From: Umezawaea sp036375055
GTDB taxonomy: Bacteria > Actinomycetota > Actinomycetes > Mycobacteriales > Pseudonocardiaceae
Length of the DNA: 64,000 nucleotides
Direction of reading: 5' to 3'
Assembly: GCF_036375055.1 (NCBI RefSeq)
Contig: NZ_DASUSQ010000083.1
Span: forward strand, 62,001 to 126,000
A program made the position numbers and the translations under genes. Positions 1 to 8,221 of this stretch are shown here, piece after piece; the stretch's first letter is position 1; each line of letters opens with the position of its first letter. The notes under the pieces are model-generated. The model ran no database searches. It was not told the origin of the DNA and saw only the letters and a list, made by a program, of their open reading frames with translations.

Positions 1-510
1 GTCTCCGCCGACGTGCTGCGCGCCGAGCTGGCGCGGGTCAACGGCTTGCAGGACGTGCTGTACCGGCCGGACCGGACCGGGGTGCGGCAGAACGGCTGGC
101 CGACGATGGCCGACCTCCGCTCGCGGAACCAGCGCCTGCTGATCTTCACCGACCACGTCGCCGACGGCAGGGAGAGCTCCGGCGTGCAGTACCAGCGGGA
201 CTGGACCGTGGAGAACCACTGGTCGATGGGCGGCGGCGTCGGCGCGTCGGACTGGTCCTGCTACAGCCGCTGGAACGACGTCCCGCTGTCGCGCACCGAG
301 GGCGGCTTCCGCAGGCTGTTCGTGATGAACCACTTCCGGGACGTCCCGATGACCGGCACGGTCACCGACGACAACACCAAGCTCGCCAACCGCGCGCAGC
401 GCTTCTGCGAGCCCGCCGCCCGCAAGAAGCCGACGTTCCTCGCCGTCGACCACTACCACCTCGGCAACCCGAGGGCGGCGGTCGACACCCTCAACACCTA
501 CCGCTACTAG
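1..510 (+). CDS. PI-PLC X-domain-like secreted protein, C-terminal part
   Basis: The open frame runs in from the left edge, so the start and signal peptide are outside the window. The visible 169 residues match the C-terminal half of actinobacterial phosphatidylinositol-specific phospholipase C-like proteins: the stretch around LLIFTD, then RDWTVENHWSMGGG, then FVMNHFRDVP and a C-terminal FLAVDHY. Proteins of this family are usually secreted and resemble bacterial PI-PLCs, but the substrate is often unknown. Catalytic histidines would lie upstream of the visible part. The TAG stop overlaps the stop of the convergent protease gene by four bases (CTAG). Family call is by recognition of conserved blocks; activity is not shown. 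Confidence 0.75.
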   Translation, partial: VSADVLRAELARVNGLQDVLYRPDRTGVRQNGWPTMADLRSRNQRLLIFTDHVADGRESSGVQYQRDWTVENHWSMGGGVGASDWSCYSRWNDVPLSRTEGGFRRLFVMNHFRDVPMTGTVTDDNTKLANRAQRFCEPAARKKPTFLAVDHYHLGNPRAAVDTLNTYRY

Positions 511-1322
511 CCCAGCAGGACCAGGGCGGCGGGCTTGGGCAGGCCGCAGCCCGGCGCGGACAGCGTGAACGCGCTGTCCGCGCCGATGCACGCCACCGCG
601 AGGTGGGTCTGCTGGCCGTACGCCGCGCCGCGCCGCACGGTGACCGCGCCCGCCTCGTCGACCTCGCACGGGTTGTTCTGCGTGCAGCGCTTGCCGTTCT
701 CGTTCACCGTGTTGTTGACGCCGACCACCTCGCCGCTCGCGGCGTCGATGACCGGCGAGCCGGACGTGCCGCCGATGGTGTCGCACGACGCGGTGTAGCG
801 GATCGAGTCGCGCCACGTCCACGCGCCCTCGCGCAGCTCGTGGGCGAACCCGTCCAGCTCGCACGAGTACAGCCGCTTCCAGTACCCGGACACGACCCTG
901 ATGTCCGCTCCCGCCACCGGACGCCTCGGCGACAGCTCCAGCGCCCTGGTCCCCAGCGCCTCCACCTGCGCGTAGGTCTGGTCGAGGCGGTAGAACGCCA
1001 CGTCGGTGGTCGTCATCGTGGCGTAGGCGACCGACGTCGCGCGCAGCGTGCCGAGCGTCGACCCGCCGGTGGAGTCGAGCAGCGTGAACGTCCGGTCGCT
1101 CGCCTGCTCCGTGATCACCTCGCCCGCCGCCATGAGCTTCACGCAGTGCCCGTTGGACATGACCAGCGCCGCGTCGGTGGGCCTCGCCGTCGGCGTCCGC
1201 ACCACCGCTCCCGAGCAGCCGCTCAGCGCCACGGTGCCGGTGAAGTCCACGCCCGTCACCGCGTGGGCGGGGGTGGAGAACAGGACCAGCAGCAGGACGA
1301 CCGGCAGTGAACGCTTGACCAT
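507..1322 (-). CDS. Secreted trypsin-like serine protease
   Basis: The 271-residue protein starts at the ATG at 1322. The open frame extends further upstream, but the signal peptide begins at this ATG (VKRSL, then a hydrophobic VVLLLVLF stretch ending AHA), which fixes the start. Trypsin-fold features are present: the catalytic His block ALVMSNGHCV, an Asp in TTTDVAFYRLD, and the Ser block GGTSGSPVID. Cysteines probably form disulfides (CSGAV, SNGHC, YSCEL, ASCDT, KRCTQNNPC), which suits an exported enzyme. It is likely a general extracellular protease; the substrate cannot be told. It stands alone, converging on the phospholipase-like gene and divergent from the nine-gene signalling operon. 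Confidence 0.85.
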   Translation of the reverse strand: MVKRSLPVVLLLVLFSTPAHAVTGVDFTGTVALSGCSGAVVRTPTARPTDAALVMSNGHCVKLMAAGEVITEQASDRTFTLLDSTGGSTLGTLRATSVAYATMTTTDVAFYRLDQTYAQVEALGTRALELSPRRPVAGADIRVVSGYWKRLYSCELDGFAHELREGAWTWRDSIRYTASCDTIGGTSGSPVIDAASGEVVGVNNTVNENGKRCTQNNPCEVDEAGAVTVRRGAAYGQQTHLAVACIGADSAFTLSAPGCGLPKPAALVLLG

Positions 1323-1879
1323 GGCGGAATCAAACCAGCACCGGAGTGCTTCCCACGGCCGAATCGCCTCACCCGATCGGGCTAGAAGTGCACGCGGGGA
1401 CGCCGGGGTCGGTCCTCGTTCCCGCGGACCGGGTGGGGACCGCTCCCGCGCGGAAATGCGGTTTTCCCGGTGAATAGGCAGTCCATTGCGAGTGGAATTC
1501 TGTTGACGCACCGTCATTCGCGATCACCGTAGGTGGTCGTCGCATTCGGTTGGTTGTGGCCTGATCGTTGTCGAAGAGGTGTAACCGAATGGCGTTCTTC
1601 GACGAAAACGGGCTTGTGGCCGTTGTTCCGGTGCGATTCGGAAGTGCGGTCGGTCATCAACGCGGTCACCGAGCGTGCGGTGCCGTCGGCCGAATGGGGC
1701 GAATATCCGTCGAGAAGTCCCCTGGGTGGCGGTAACGAACATCGATGGTCGTTCGATTGATCTCGCGAAGAGGCACCCGGCGCATGCGTCGAGCAATGAC
1801 CGATCGGTAACCCGAAAACTGCGGTCGCCTTCGTGGATTGTCCAAGGCTGAATTCCATCATTGTCGAGGAGAGGTCATC
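1323..1879. other. Divergent intergenic region, lower GC
   Basis: This 557-bp spacer separates the protease gene from the signalling operon. It is clearly less GC-rich than its surroundings from about 1480 onward. Short open frames here have no family resemblance and poor codon bias, so I do not call genes. It should hold both divergent promoters and an operator-like palindrome, listed separately. Confidence 0.6.
1734..1753. promoter_or_regulatory. 20-bp imperfect palindrome, candidate operator
   Basis: AACGA-AC-ATCGAT-GG-TCGTT is symmetric about 1743.5 with only one mismatched pair. It lies about 125 bp upstream of the first gene of the nine-gene operon, in the low-GC spacer. Size and symmetry suit a dimeric regulator, but no regulator gene is adjacent, so the binding protein is unknown. 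Confidence 0.4.
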
Positions 1880-3292
1880 GTGGGGAAAACCTCGTCGGGC
1901 ACAGCCATGTCCGTCGCGCCTGCCGACCTGGGAAAACTTGGAGTTCAGCTGGGAAAGGGCGGGGAGGCGACGGTTTTCGCGCTACCCGACCTCACCTATC
2001 CGGACGTCCGTGGACCGCTCGTCTACAAGCGTTATCAGAAGCCCCACGAGTCGCCGCAGAGCCTGCACCGGGTGGTCGCCTCGCGAAACGCCCTGGACGA
2101 CGCGACGCGCGCGAAACTGGACGCCGTGACCGCGTGGCCGGTGCGGGTCGTGGAGGAGAACGGCCACGCCGTCGGCATTGTCATGCCGCTCATTCCCGAA
2201 CCGTACTTCGACCTGGTCACGCGCAACGCGGGCGTGAAAAAATCGCTGCGCGAGGTGCAGAACCTGTTCGTCGCGCCGGACCGCGCCCTTCGTCTCGGAC
2301 GGCCGGTGCCGACCGACGAGCAGCGGCTGCGGATCTGCCGGGACTTCGCGGGCGGACTGGCGTTCCTGCACCACGAGCTGAAGATCGTGGTCGGCGACGT
2401 CAACCCGAAGAACGCGGTCTACCGGCTCGACGCCGAACCGATGGTGCTGTTCCTCGACTGCGACGCCGTGCGGCCCACCGGCGTCGTCGCGCGGGTCAAG
2501 CAGCTCAACTTCCCCGACTGGCTGCCGCCGGAGGGCGGCGCGCTGAGCCGGGCGACCGACCACTACAAGCTCGGGCTGTTCATCCTGCGCTGCCTCACGC
2601 CCGGCGCGTACTCGTCGGTCAACACCGATCCGGCCGCGGCGGCGACCTGCCTCGACCCGGAGGGGCTCGCGATGCTCCGGCGGGCGCTGGGCCCCGTGCC
2701 CGCGGACCGGCCGACGGCGCGGGAGTGGGAGGCGCGCCTGCGGCTGCTGCTGGGCGAGAGCCTGGTCCCGCCGCGGTTGGGCGAGGTCCGGCTCGACCGT
2801 GCGGTAGTCCTGGCCGGGCAGTCGGTCGTGGTCGAGTGGGAGGCGCGGGACGCGGTCGAGGTCGAGGTCACCGCCGGCGCGGTCACGTCGCGGGTCGACG
2901 GCGCACCGGGCCGGGGCCGGACGTCGGTCGCGGTGGCCGAGTCCGGCTGGGTCGACGTCCGCGCGGTCAACAACCTCGGGACCGACCACCGGCGGCTCGG
3001 GCCGCTGACCGCGGTGGCCCCGCCCCGGATCCACCCGCTGCCGGTGCCGGTGCCGCAGGTGGCGTGGCCGCTGCTCGGGCAGGCCGGACCGCCGCGCGCC
3101 GAGCTGCCGCCGCTGCCCGCGGTCGACGTGCGGGCGATGGCGCCGGAGGCGTTCACGACGGGCGGGCGAAGACCGCCGCTGCCCTCCGTCCCGGCTCCCA
3201 CGGCCGGGTTCCCGTTCGACCTGCGAGCGATGTTGACCGAATCACCGGGGTTCGACCCCTGGTTCCACGAGGGTGAGGGGGCGGGCCGATGA
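1880..3292 (+). CDS. Protein kinase-like protein with C-terminal Ig-like domain (operon gene 1)
   Basis: The 470-residue protein starts at GTG 1880, chosen because GAGGAGAGG lies five bases upstream; ATG 1907 is an alternative. An unusual protein kinase fold is visible: glycine loop LGKGGEATVF (24-33), ATP-anchoring lysine in LVYKRY (K50), catalytic loop GDVNPKN (172-178, replacing HRDxKxxN) and metal-binding DCD (193-195, replacing DFG). The key Lys, Asp and Asn are therefore kept. From about residue 300 a beta-rich Ig-like segment follows (VVLAGQSVVVEWEARDAVEV), then a proline-rich tail. It resembles kinases of TerY-P-type triads. It shares long blocks with the second kinase in the operon, so the two are paralogues. 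The stop overlaps the next start (ATGA). Confidence 0.8.
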   Translation: MGKTSSGTAMSVAPADLGKLGVQLGKGGEATVFALPDLTYPDVRGPLVYKRYQKPHESPQSLHRVVASRNALDDATRAKLDAVTAWPVRVVEENGHAVGIVMPLIPEPYFDLVTRNAGVKKSLREVQNLFVAPDRALRLGRPVPTDEQRLRICRDFAGGLAFLHHELKIVVGDVNPKNAVYRLDAEPMVLFLDCDAVRPTGVVARVKQLNFPDWLPPEGGALSRATDHYKLGLFILRCLTPGAYSSVNTDPAAAATCLDPEGLAMLRRALGPVPADRPTAREWEARLRLLLGESLVPPRLGEVRLDRAVVLAGQSVVVEWEARDAVEVEVTAGAVTSRVDGAPGRGRTSVAVAESGWVDVRAVNNLGTDHRRLGPLTAVAPPRIHPLPVPVPQVAWPLLGQAGPPRAELPPLPAVDVRAMAPEAFTTGGRRPPLPSVPAPTAGFPFDLRAMLTESPGFDPWFHEGEGAGR

Positions 3293-4809
3293 GCTTCTCG
3301 ATGTGGCTGGCGAGGTTGTCCGGCGCGAGGGTGTCGATCCTGGAGAAGGCGCCGGGCGACGTCAACAAGCACGCCGCGATGGGCGGTGTCCTGCTCAGCA
3401 CCTCCGGCGTCGCCGCCGTCTCGGCGTTCTTCGCGCTCTACTCGGTGCTGGAGCTGCCCGCCTACGCGGCGGTGCTCGCGGGCCTGGTCTGGGGCGTGGT
3501 CATCTTCAACCTGGACCGGATGCTCGTCGTCACGATGACGCGGAGCAACGGCTGGCTGCTCAACCTGTTCGCCGCGATCCCGCGGGTCGCGCTCGCGGTG
3601 GTGATCGGGACGATCATCTCGATGCCGCTGGTGCTGAGGATCTTCGAGCCGGAGATCAACAGCGAGCTGATCGCGATGCAGGCCGAGACGACGAAGCAGA
3701 ACCAGGGCAAGGTCGCCGACGCGTTCGCCAAGATCACCGAACTGGAGGGCGAGGAGCGCGAGCTGCTCGACGTCCTGTCCGGCAAGTCCACCACGACGAT
3801 CTCCGACGACCCGGACGTGAAGGCCGCGAAGGCGGGGCTCGACACGGCGGAGAAGGCCTACCAGGAGGCCAACCGGTTGGCGCAGTGCGAGTTCGACGGC
3901 GCCTGCGGCACCAACGTCCCCGGAGACGGCGAGTCCTACCAGCAGAAGAAGCGGGCCGCCGACGAGGCGAGGTCGACCCGCGACAAGGCGCAGACCGCGC
4001 TCGACGAGGCCACGGCGAAGGTCACCAAGCGCCTCCAGGACGGCGCCTCCACCGAGACCGACAACGCCAGGAAGCGGCTGCCGGAACTCCAGGGCGACCT
4101 CGAACGGCTGCGCGAGGACCGCGCGGACCTGGAGAAGCGCGGCAGCACGGCCACGGCGGCCGACACCGGCCTGCTGGCCCGGTTGGAGGCGCTGGACCGG
4201 ATCACCGAGGGCAGCCCCAGCGGCGGCCGGGCGCACACCGCGCTGTTCCTGCTGTTCCTGTGCATCGAGCTGCTCCCGGTGGTGGTGAAGCTGATGGCCG
4301 GGTTCGGGCCGGAGACGCTCTACGACCGGATGGTCAAGCGCACCGACGACGGCACGGACGCCAACGACCGGCTGTGGGCCGACCGGGACCGCGACCTTGA
4401 GGTGGACCGCGCCGACCAGAAGCTCGCGATGGAGCGCCAGCAGCTCGACGCCCAGACGCAGGCGCACGCTCAGACCGCGCAGCTGGTCGCGGGCAAGCAG
4501 GCCGACCTCGCCAAGAAGGCCGTCGACGTCTGGGCGACCGTCGCGCAGCGGCGCACCGACGAGGAGCTGAACCGCTGGTACAACGCCAACGCGGGAGCCG
4601 ACGACCGGCACACGGCGCGGTTCCCCCCGGTGGGCGTCCCGAAGCCGAAGAGGGCGGGCGGCAGCGACCCCCTCACGGTGCGCATCCCGAAGACGAGCCT
4701 GGCGAACGCCGTCGACGACCGCCTCACCAAGCCGATCCGCACGGCCAAGCTCCCCCGCGCCAACGGCACGCGCGCCAACGGCACGCCGTCCACCACCCCC
4801 ACCCCCTGA
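3289..4809 (+). CDS. DUF4407 membrane protein with long coiled coil (operon gene 2)
   Basis: The 506-residue protein matches the DUF4407 family. Hydrophobic segments lie at roughly 30-50, 57-75 and 100-122, containing the family block WGVVIFNLDRMLV. A highly charged coiled-coil stretch follows at about 125-310 (many EREL, AKAGLDTAEKAY type heptads), then a further membrane segment around 315-340 (TALFLLFLCIELLPVVVKL) followed by the GFGPETLYDRM block. The C-terminal 160 residues are charged and end in a Pro/Lys-rich tail. The coiled coil between membrane segments probably sits outside the membrane as a sensor or assembly arm. Function of the family is unknown. It overlaps the kinase gene upstream by four bases. 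Confidence 0.8.
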   Translation: MSFSMWLARLSGARVSILEKAPGDVNKHAAMGGVLLSTSGVAAVSAFFALYSVLELPAYAAVLAGLVWGVVIFNLDRMLVVTMTRSNGWLLNLFAAIPRVALAVVIGTIISMPLVLRIFEPEINSELIAMQAETTKQNQGKVADAFAKITELEGEERELLDVLSGKSTTTISDDPDVKAAKAGLDTAEKAYQEANRLAQCEFDGACGTNVPGDGESYQQKKRAADEARSTRDKAQTALDEATAKVTKRLQDGASTETDNARKRLPELQGDLERLREDRADLEKRGSTATAADTGLLARLEALDRITEGSPSGGRAHTALFLLFLCIELLPVVVKLMAGFGPETLYDRMVKRTDDGTDANDRLWADRDRDLEVDRADQKLAMERQQLDAQTQAHAQTAQLVAGKQADLAKKAVDVWATVAQRRTDEELNRWYNANAGADDRHTARFPPVGVPKPKRAGGSDPLTVRIPKTSLANAVDDRLTKPIRTAKLPRANGTRANGTPSTTPTP

Positions 4810-4822
4810 ACGGAGAACCCCG

Positions 4823-5536
4823 ATGGCGAGCGACAACGCCAAGCTCCTGCCCTTCTACCTGGTGATCGACGTCTCGGTGTCGATGACCGGTGCGAAGCTC
4901 GAACAGGCCAACGAGATCATGCCCGCGGTCGTCGACGCGCTGGCCGACGCGCCGATCCTGTCGGACAAGGTCCGCTTCGGACTCATCGACTTCGGCACCG
5001 ACGCGACCGTGCGCCTGCCGCTGTGCGACCTGCTCGACGAGAACGTCACCCTGCCCTCGCTGACCGTGCGGGGCGCGACGTCCTACGCGGCGGCGTTCCG
5101 GCTGCTGCGCTCGGAGATCGAGAGCAACGTCAAGCAGCTCAAGGCCGACGGCTTCCAGGTGCACCGGCCCGCCGTGTTCTTCATCAGCGACGGCGACCCC
5201 ACCGACCGCGGCACGGAGTGGCAGGACGCGTTCCGCGACCTGACCGAGAACTTCCCGATCTACCCGAACTTCGTGCCGTGCGGGGTCGACGACGCGAACC
5301 CGAAGACCCTGGCGAGCCTCATCCACCCGGCCTCGGGGCCCAAGGCGATGCAGATGTACCTGATGGAGAACGGCCAGAACCCGGCCCACGCCATCGCCGC
5401 CATCGCGGAGATCCTCATCTCCAGCATGCTCGCGTCGGGCCAGAGCCTGACGCAGGGCAGCTCGGGCCTCGTGCTGCCGCAGAAGCAGGACCTGCCGTCG
5501 GGCATCGCCGCGCACTCCTCGGACGACTTCGTCTGA
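4823..5536 (+). CDS. TerY-like von Willebrand factor A domain protein (operon gene 3)
   Basis: The 237-residue protein is almost entirely one vWA domain. The metal-ion-dependent adhesion site is intact: DVSVS (D16, S18, S20), a threonine in RGATSY (T86), and an aspartate in FISDGDPTD. The family is typified by TerY of tellurite-resistance systems, where the vWA protein is encoded with a kinase and a PP2C phosphatase and probably acts as a metal-dependent protein-binding partner. No signal peptide is seen, so it is cytoplasmic. The spacing from the DUF4407 gene is 13 bases with GGAG upstream; its stop codon overlaps the start of the phosphatase gene by one base. Confidence 0.9.
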   Translation: MASDNAKLLPFYLVIDVSVSMTGAKLEQANEIMPAVVDALADAPILSDKVRFGLIDFGTDATVRLPLCDLLDENVTLPSLTVRGATSYAAAFRLLRSEIESNVKQLKADGFQVHRPAVFFISDGDPTDRGTEWQDAFRDLTENFPIYPNFVPCGVDDANPKTLASLIHPASGPKAMQMYLMENGQNPAHAIAAIAEILISSMLASGQSLTQGSSGLVLPQKQDLPSGIAAHSSDDFV

Positions 5537-6537
5537 TGGACACGACGACCGGAGCACGTGCGGACGAGGTCCGCCCGCCGCTGCCCGAACCGGAGCGGAC
5601 GGTGCCGTGGCGAGGACGGGTCGAGCCCTTCGTCGTGGGCGATCCAGGCCGGGCCGCGTCCAGGACCGTGCCGATCCCCGACGAGGACGCCTGGGACCGC
5701 AGGGACACCGTCCTCGACGGCGTGGCTCTGCTCGACGGCGCCCGCGGGCGCGTGGGCGAGGTGCGCGCGGCCAGCGTGCGCGGCCTGGCGCACCGCGCGT
5801 ACGGCACCGTGCGGCAGGACGAGTACGGCTTCCGGCGCACCCCGGACGGCAGGCACCTCGTCCTCGCGGTGGCCGACGGGGTGTCGTCGGGCAGGTACTC
5901 CCACCGGGCCGCGGCCCTCCTGGCGCGCCGGGGCACGGAGGTGCTGGCGAACGAGCTGGCCTCGACCCGACCGGCCGACCTGCGGTGGGCGGAGCTCGTC
6001 CGCCGGTTCGCGGGCGCTGTCGAGGCGCGGGGGCGCAGGCTGCTGGCCGCGCGGGGGATGCCGACCGCGGACAGCGCCACCGTCCGGGAGATCGCCGACC
6101 ACCTGGCGTCCACGGTGCTCTACGCGGTGGTCGACCTGGCCCCGGTGGACGGGGCGCACGAGGTGCACGTGCTCTCGGTGGGCGACTCGTCGGCGTGGGT
6201 GCTGCGCGCGGGTGGCCGCTGGGAACCGCAGCACCCCGTGAAGAACGACGGCGCGGTCCTGCACTCGTCGTCCGTGCACGCGCTCCCGCTGCTGTCGAGC
6301 ACCGAGCCCGTGCCGGTCAGGACGACCGTCGCCCCCGGCGAGGTGCTGGTGCTGATGACCGACGGCATCGGCGACCCGCTCGCGGACGGCACCGGCGACG
6401 TCGGGCGGTTCCTGAGCGGGGTCTGGGCGACGCCGCCCGCGTCCGGGCTGGAGTTCGCCGCCCACGTCGGGTTCGCGCGCCGGAGCTTCGACGACGACCG
6501 CACCGCCGTCGGGTTCTGGCCGGTCGCGACGGCATGA
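5536..6537 (+). CDS. PP2C-family serine/threonine phosphatase (operon gene 4)
   Basis: The 333-residue protein starts at ATG 5536, overlapping the vWA stop (TGATG), which argues against the longer open frame that starts inside the vWA gene. After an N-terminal extension of about 90 residues, PP2C motifs appear in order: AYGTVRQDEYGF (first metal Asp), LAVADGVSSG (second metal Asp), LSVGDSSAWVLR and MTDGIGD (late metal Asp). It should remove phosphate from Ser/Thr, plausibly antagonising the two kinases encoded on either side. PP2C next to vWA and kinase is the hallmark of TerY-P-type modules. It overlaps the next gene by four bases. Confidence 0.9.
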   Translation: MDTTTGARADEVRPPLPEPERTVPWRGRVEPFVVGDPGRAASRTVPIPDEDAWDRRDTVLDGVALLDGARGRVGEVRAASVRGLAHRAYGTVRQDEYGFRRTPDGRHLVLAVADGVSSGRYSHRAAALLARRGTEVLANELASTRPADLRWAELVRRFAGAVEARGRRLLAARGMPTADSATVREIADHLASTVLYAVVDLAPVDGAHEVHVLSVGDSSAWVLRAGGRWEPQHPVKNDGAVLHSSSVHALPLLSSTEPVPVRTTVAPGEVLVLMTDGIGDPLADGTGDVGRFLSGVWATPPASGLEFAAHVGFARRSFDDDRTAVGFWPVATA

Positions 6538-7487
6538 GCGCCCACGTCATCGGTCTGGACGAGATCGGCGCGCTCGGCGAGCTGCTCGGCGCGGGCGGGC
6601 AGGCGAAGGTCTACCGCGCGCCGAACGCCTCGCTCCCGGACGTGCCAGGACCGCTGGTGTACAAGGAGTACCGGGCCGGGCAGGCGCCACCGCACGGGCT
6701 GGCCGCGGTGGTGTCGCGCAGGCTGCGCGTGGACGAGGCCGTGCGGCGGCGGATCGACGCCGCCACCGCGTGGCCGGTCCGCACCGTCGAGCAGGACGGC
6801 GAGGTGCGGGGCGTCCTCCTGCGGCTCATCCCCGAGGGCTACTTCCAGGACAGGGTGAAGCCGAGCGGGAAGCGGACCCGCACGCTGCGCGAGGTCCAGC
6901 ACCTGTTCGTCGAGCCGAGCCGGGCGGCGCGCCTGGGGATGCCCGCTCCGAGCACCGCGCAGCGGGTCCTCGTGTGCCGCGACTTCGCCAGCGCGGTGCA
7001 CCTGCTGCACCGCAACGGCCTGGTGATCGGCGACCTCAACCCCAAGAACGCCGTCTTCCGGCTCGACGAGCGGCCGTGCGTGATGCTGGTCGACTGCGAC
7101 GGCATCCGGATCAAGGGGGCCGCGGCCGTGGTGCGCCAGCTCAACGCCCCCGACTGGGACCCGCCGGAGCCCGTGCTCAGCCAGGCGAGCGACCTCTACA
7201 AGTTCGGCCTGTTCGTGCTCCGCTGCCTGAGCCCCGGCGGGTTCGCGTCGGTCGCGCGCGACCCGAGCAGGCTCGACGGGGTGCTGCCGGGGGAGGGGCC
7301 CGCGCTGCTGCGCGCCGCGCTGCGCCCCGATCCGGGTGGACGCACGACGGCGCAGACCTGGGGCCGCTACTTCGACGCGGTGCTGGCCGGGTCGGCCGTA
7401 CCCGCCGCGCGGACGGCCACCGCCCGGATGAGCACGTCCGGGTGGAGGCGGGACGCGCGGACGAGGCGATGGGTTCGGGTGACCTGA
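6534..7487 (+). CDS. Second protein kinase-like protein, paralogue of gene 1 (operon gene 5)
   Basis: The 317-residue protein starts at ATG 6534, overlapping the phosphatase stop (ATGA). Kinase motifs: LGAGGQAKVY (18-27), K44 in LVYKEY, GDLNPKN (166-172) and DCD (187-189). Blocks shared with operon gene 1 include TAWPVR, LREVQ plus LFV, the CRDFA block, NPKNAV, QLN plus PDW plus PPE, and YK-GLF-LRCL. This one ends soon after the kinase fold and lacks the Ig-like domain. The pair probably arose by duplication and may phosphorylate different partners or each other. The C-terminal 40 residues are basic. The next gene starts one base after the stop. Confidence 0.85.
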   Translation: MSAHVIGLDEIGALGELLGAGGQAKVYRAPNASLPDVPGPLVYKEYRAGQAPPHGLAAVVSRRLRVDEAVRRRIDAATAWPVRTVEQDGEVRGVLLRLIPEGYFQDRVKPSGKRTRTLREVQHLFVEPSRAARLGMPAPSTAQRVLVCRDFASAVHLLHRNGLVIGDLNPKNAVFRLDERPCVMLVDCDGIRIKGAAAVVRQLNAPDWDPPEPVLSQASDLYKFGLFVLRCLSPGGFASVARDPSRLDGVLPGEGPALLRAALRPDPGGRTTAQTWGRYFDAVLAGSAVPAARTATARMSTSGWRRDARTRRWVRVT

Positions 7488-7488
7488 C

Positions 7489-8199
7489 ATGGCCGACAGC
7501 ACCTGCGTGGTGTGCGGGACACCGCCCACCGACCGCTACGTCGTGTCGCTGCACGGCGAGAAGACCTGCGTCCGGCACCCGGCGGACGGCACCTGCGCGC
7601 TCTGCGGACGACCGGGGCCCGACGGGCGGCGCGGGTGGTCGCGGTTCACCGCCACGACCGCGCGCTGCCCGACCTGCGCCCGCCAGGCGGTCGACACCCT
7701 GGACGAGGCCAGGAAGCACATCCCGCTGCTGCGCGGGGAGATGGCGGCGCTCGGCATCGCACTCGCCCAGCGGGTGCGGGTCACCCTGGTCGACCCCGAC
7801 GGGCTCGTCGACGACAGCGGCGCGCTCTGCCTGGGGCGGACCCTCCAGCGCACGTGGGTGGAGACCTCGGTGACGGACGTGCTCGGCATCGAGATCGCGC
7901 GCGGGCTCACCGAGACCCACTTCGGGGCCGTGGTCGTGCACGAGATCGGGCACGCGTGGCTCGCCCAGCGCGGCGCGCCCGACCTGTCGCCGCAGGTGGA
8001 GGAGGGCGTGTGCGAGCTGTTCTCCGGCGCCTGGCTCAAGCGGAGGCCGACCGGGTTCGCCGCCGCGCTGCGCCGATCGGCGCTGGACAACCCCGACCCC
8101 GTGTACGGCGCCGGGTACCGGATGGTGCGCGACTCCGTCGTGTCCCACGGCATCACGGCCGTCCTGGACTCGGTCTGCGGGCGGGGACGACTGCCATGA
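7489..8199 (+). CDS. DA1-like zinc metallopeptidase with LIM-like zinc finger (operon gene 6)
   Basis: The 236-residue protein has two parts. The N-terminal 65 residues hold paired Cys/His knuckles (C6, C9, H22, C27, H30, C36, C39, C60, C63), spaced like a LIM-type zinc finger. The rest resembles the peptidase domain of plant DA1: GALCLG, then HEIGHAWL (151-158, HExxH) and VEEGVCELF (the downstream Glu that completes the zinc site). Plant DA1 has HEMMHAW and EEGICQ at matching places and is a ubiquitin-activated endopeptidase that limits organ growth. Bacterial relatives are little studied. Here it may cleave a partner once the kinase/phosphatase module switches. Cytoplasmic; no signal peptide. 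Confidence 0.85.
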   Translation: MADSTCVVCGTPPTDRYVVSLHGEKTCVRHPADGTCALCGRPGPDGRRGWSRFTATTARCPTCARQAVDTLDEARKHIPLLRGEMAALGIALAQRVRVTLVDPDGLVDDSGALCLGRTLQRTWVETSVTDVLGIEIARGLTETHFGAVVVHEIGHAWLAQRGAPDLSPQVEEGVCELFSGAWLKRRPTGFAAALRRSALDNPDPVYGAGYRMVRDSVVSHGITAVLDSVCGRGRLP

Positions 8200-8221
8200 G
8201 AACCAGTGGAGGGAGAACGTC

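Noticed and set aside
603..1310. Long plus-strand open frame opposite the protease gene
   Set aside because: Arg/Ala/Val-rich shadow of the minus-strand protease, with no motif; GC-rich DNA keeps stops rare in the opposite frame.
1861..3276. 471-residue alternative frame over kinase 1
   Set aside because: Composition is dominated by Arg, Gly, Ala and Pro, and it lacks domains; the kinase frame has clear motifs and coupling to the next gene.
5023..5535. N-terminal extension of the PP2C frame inside the vWA gene
   Set aside because: Low-complexity shadow of the vWA gene; ATG 5536 overlaps the vWA stop and gives a normal PP2C.
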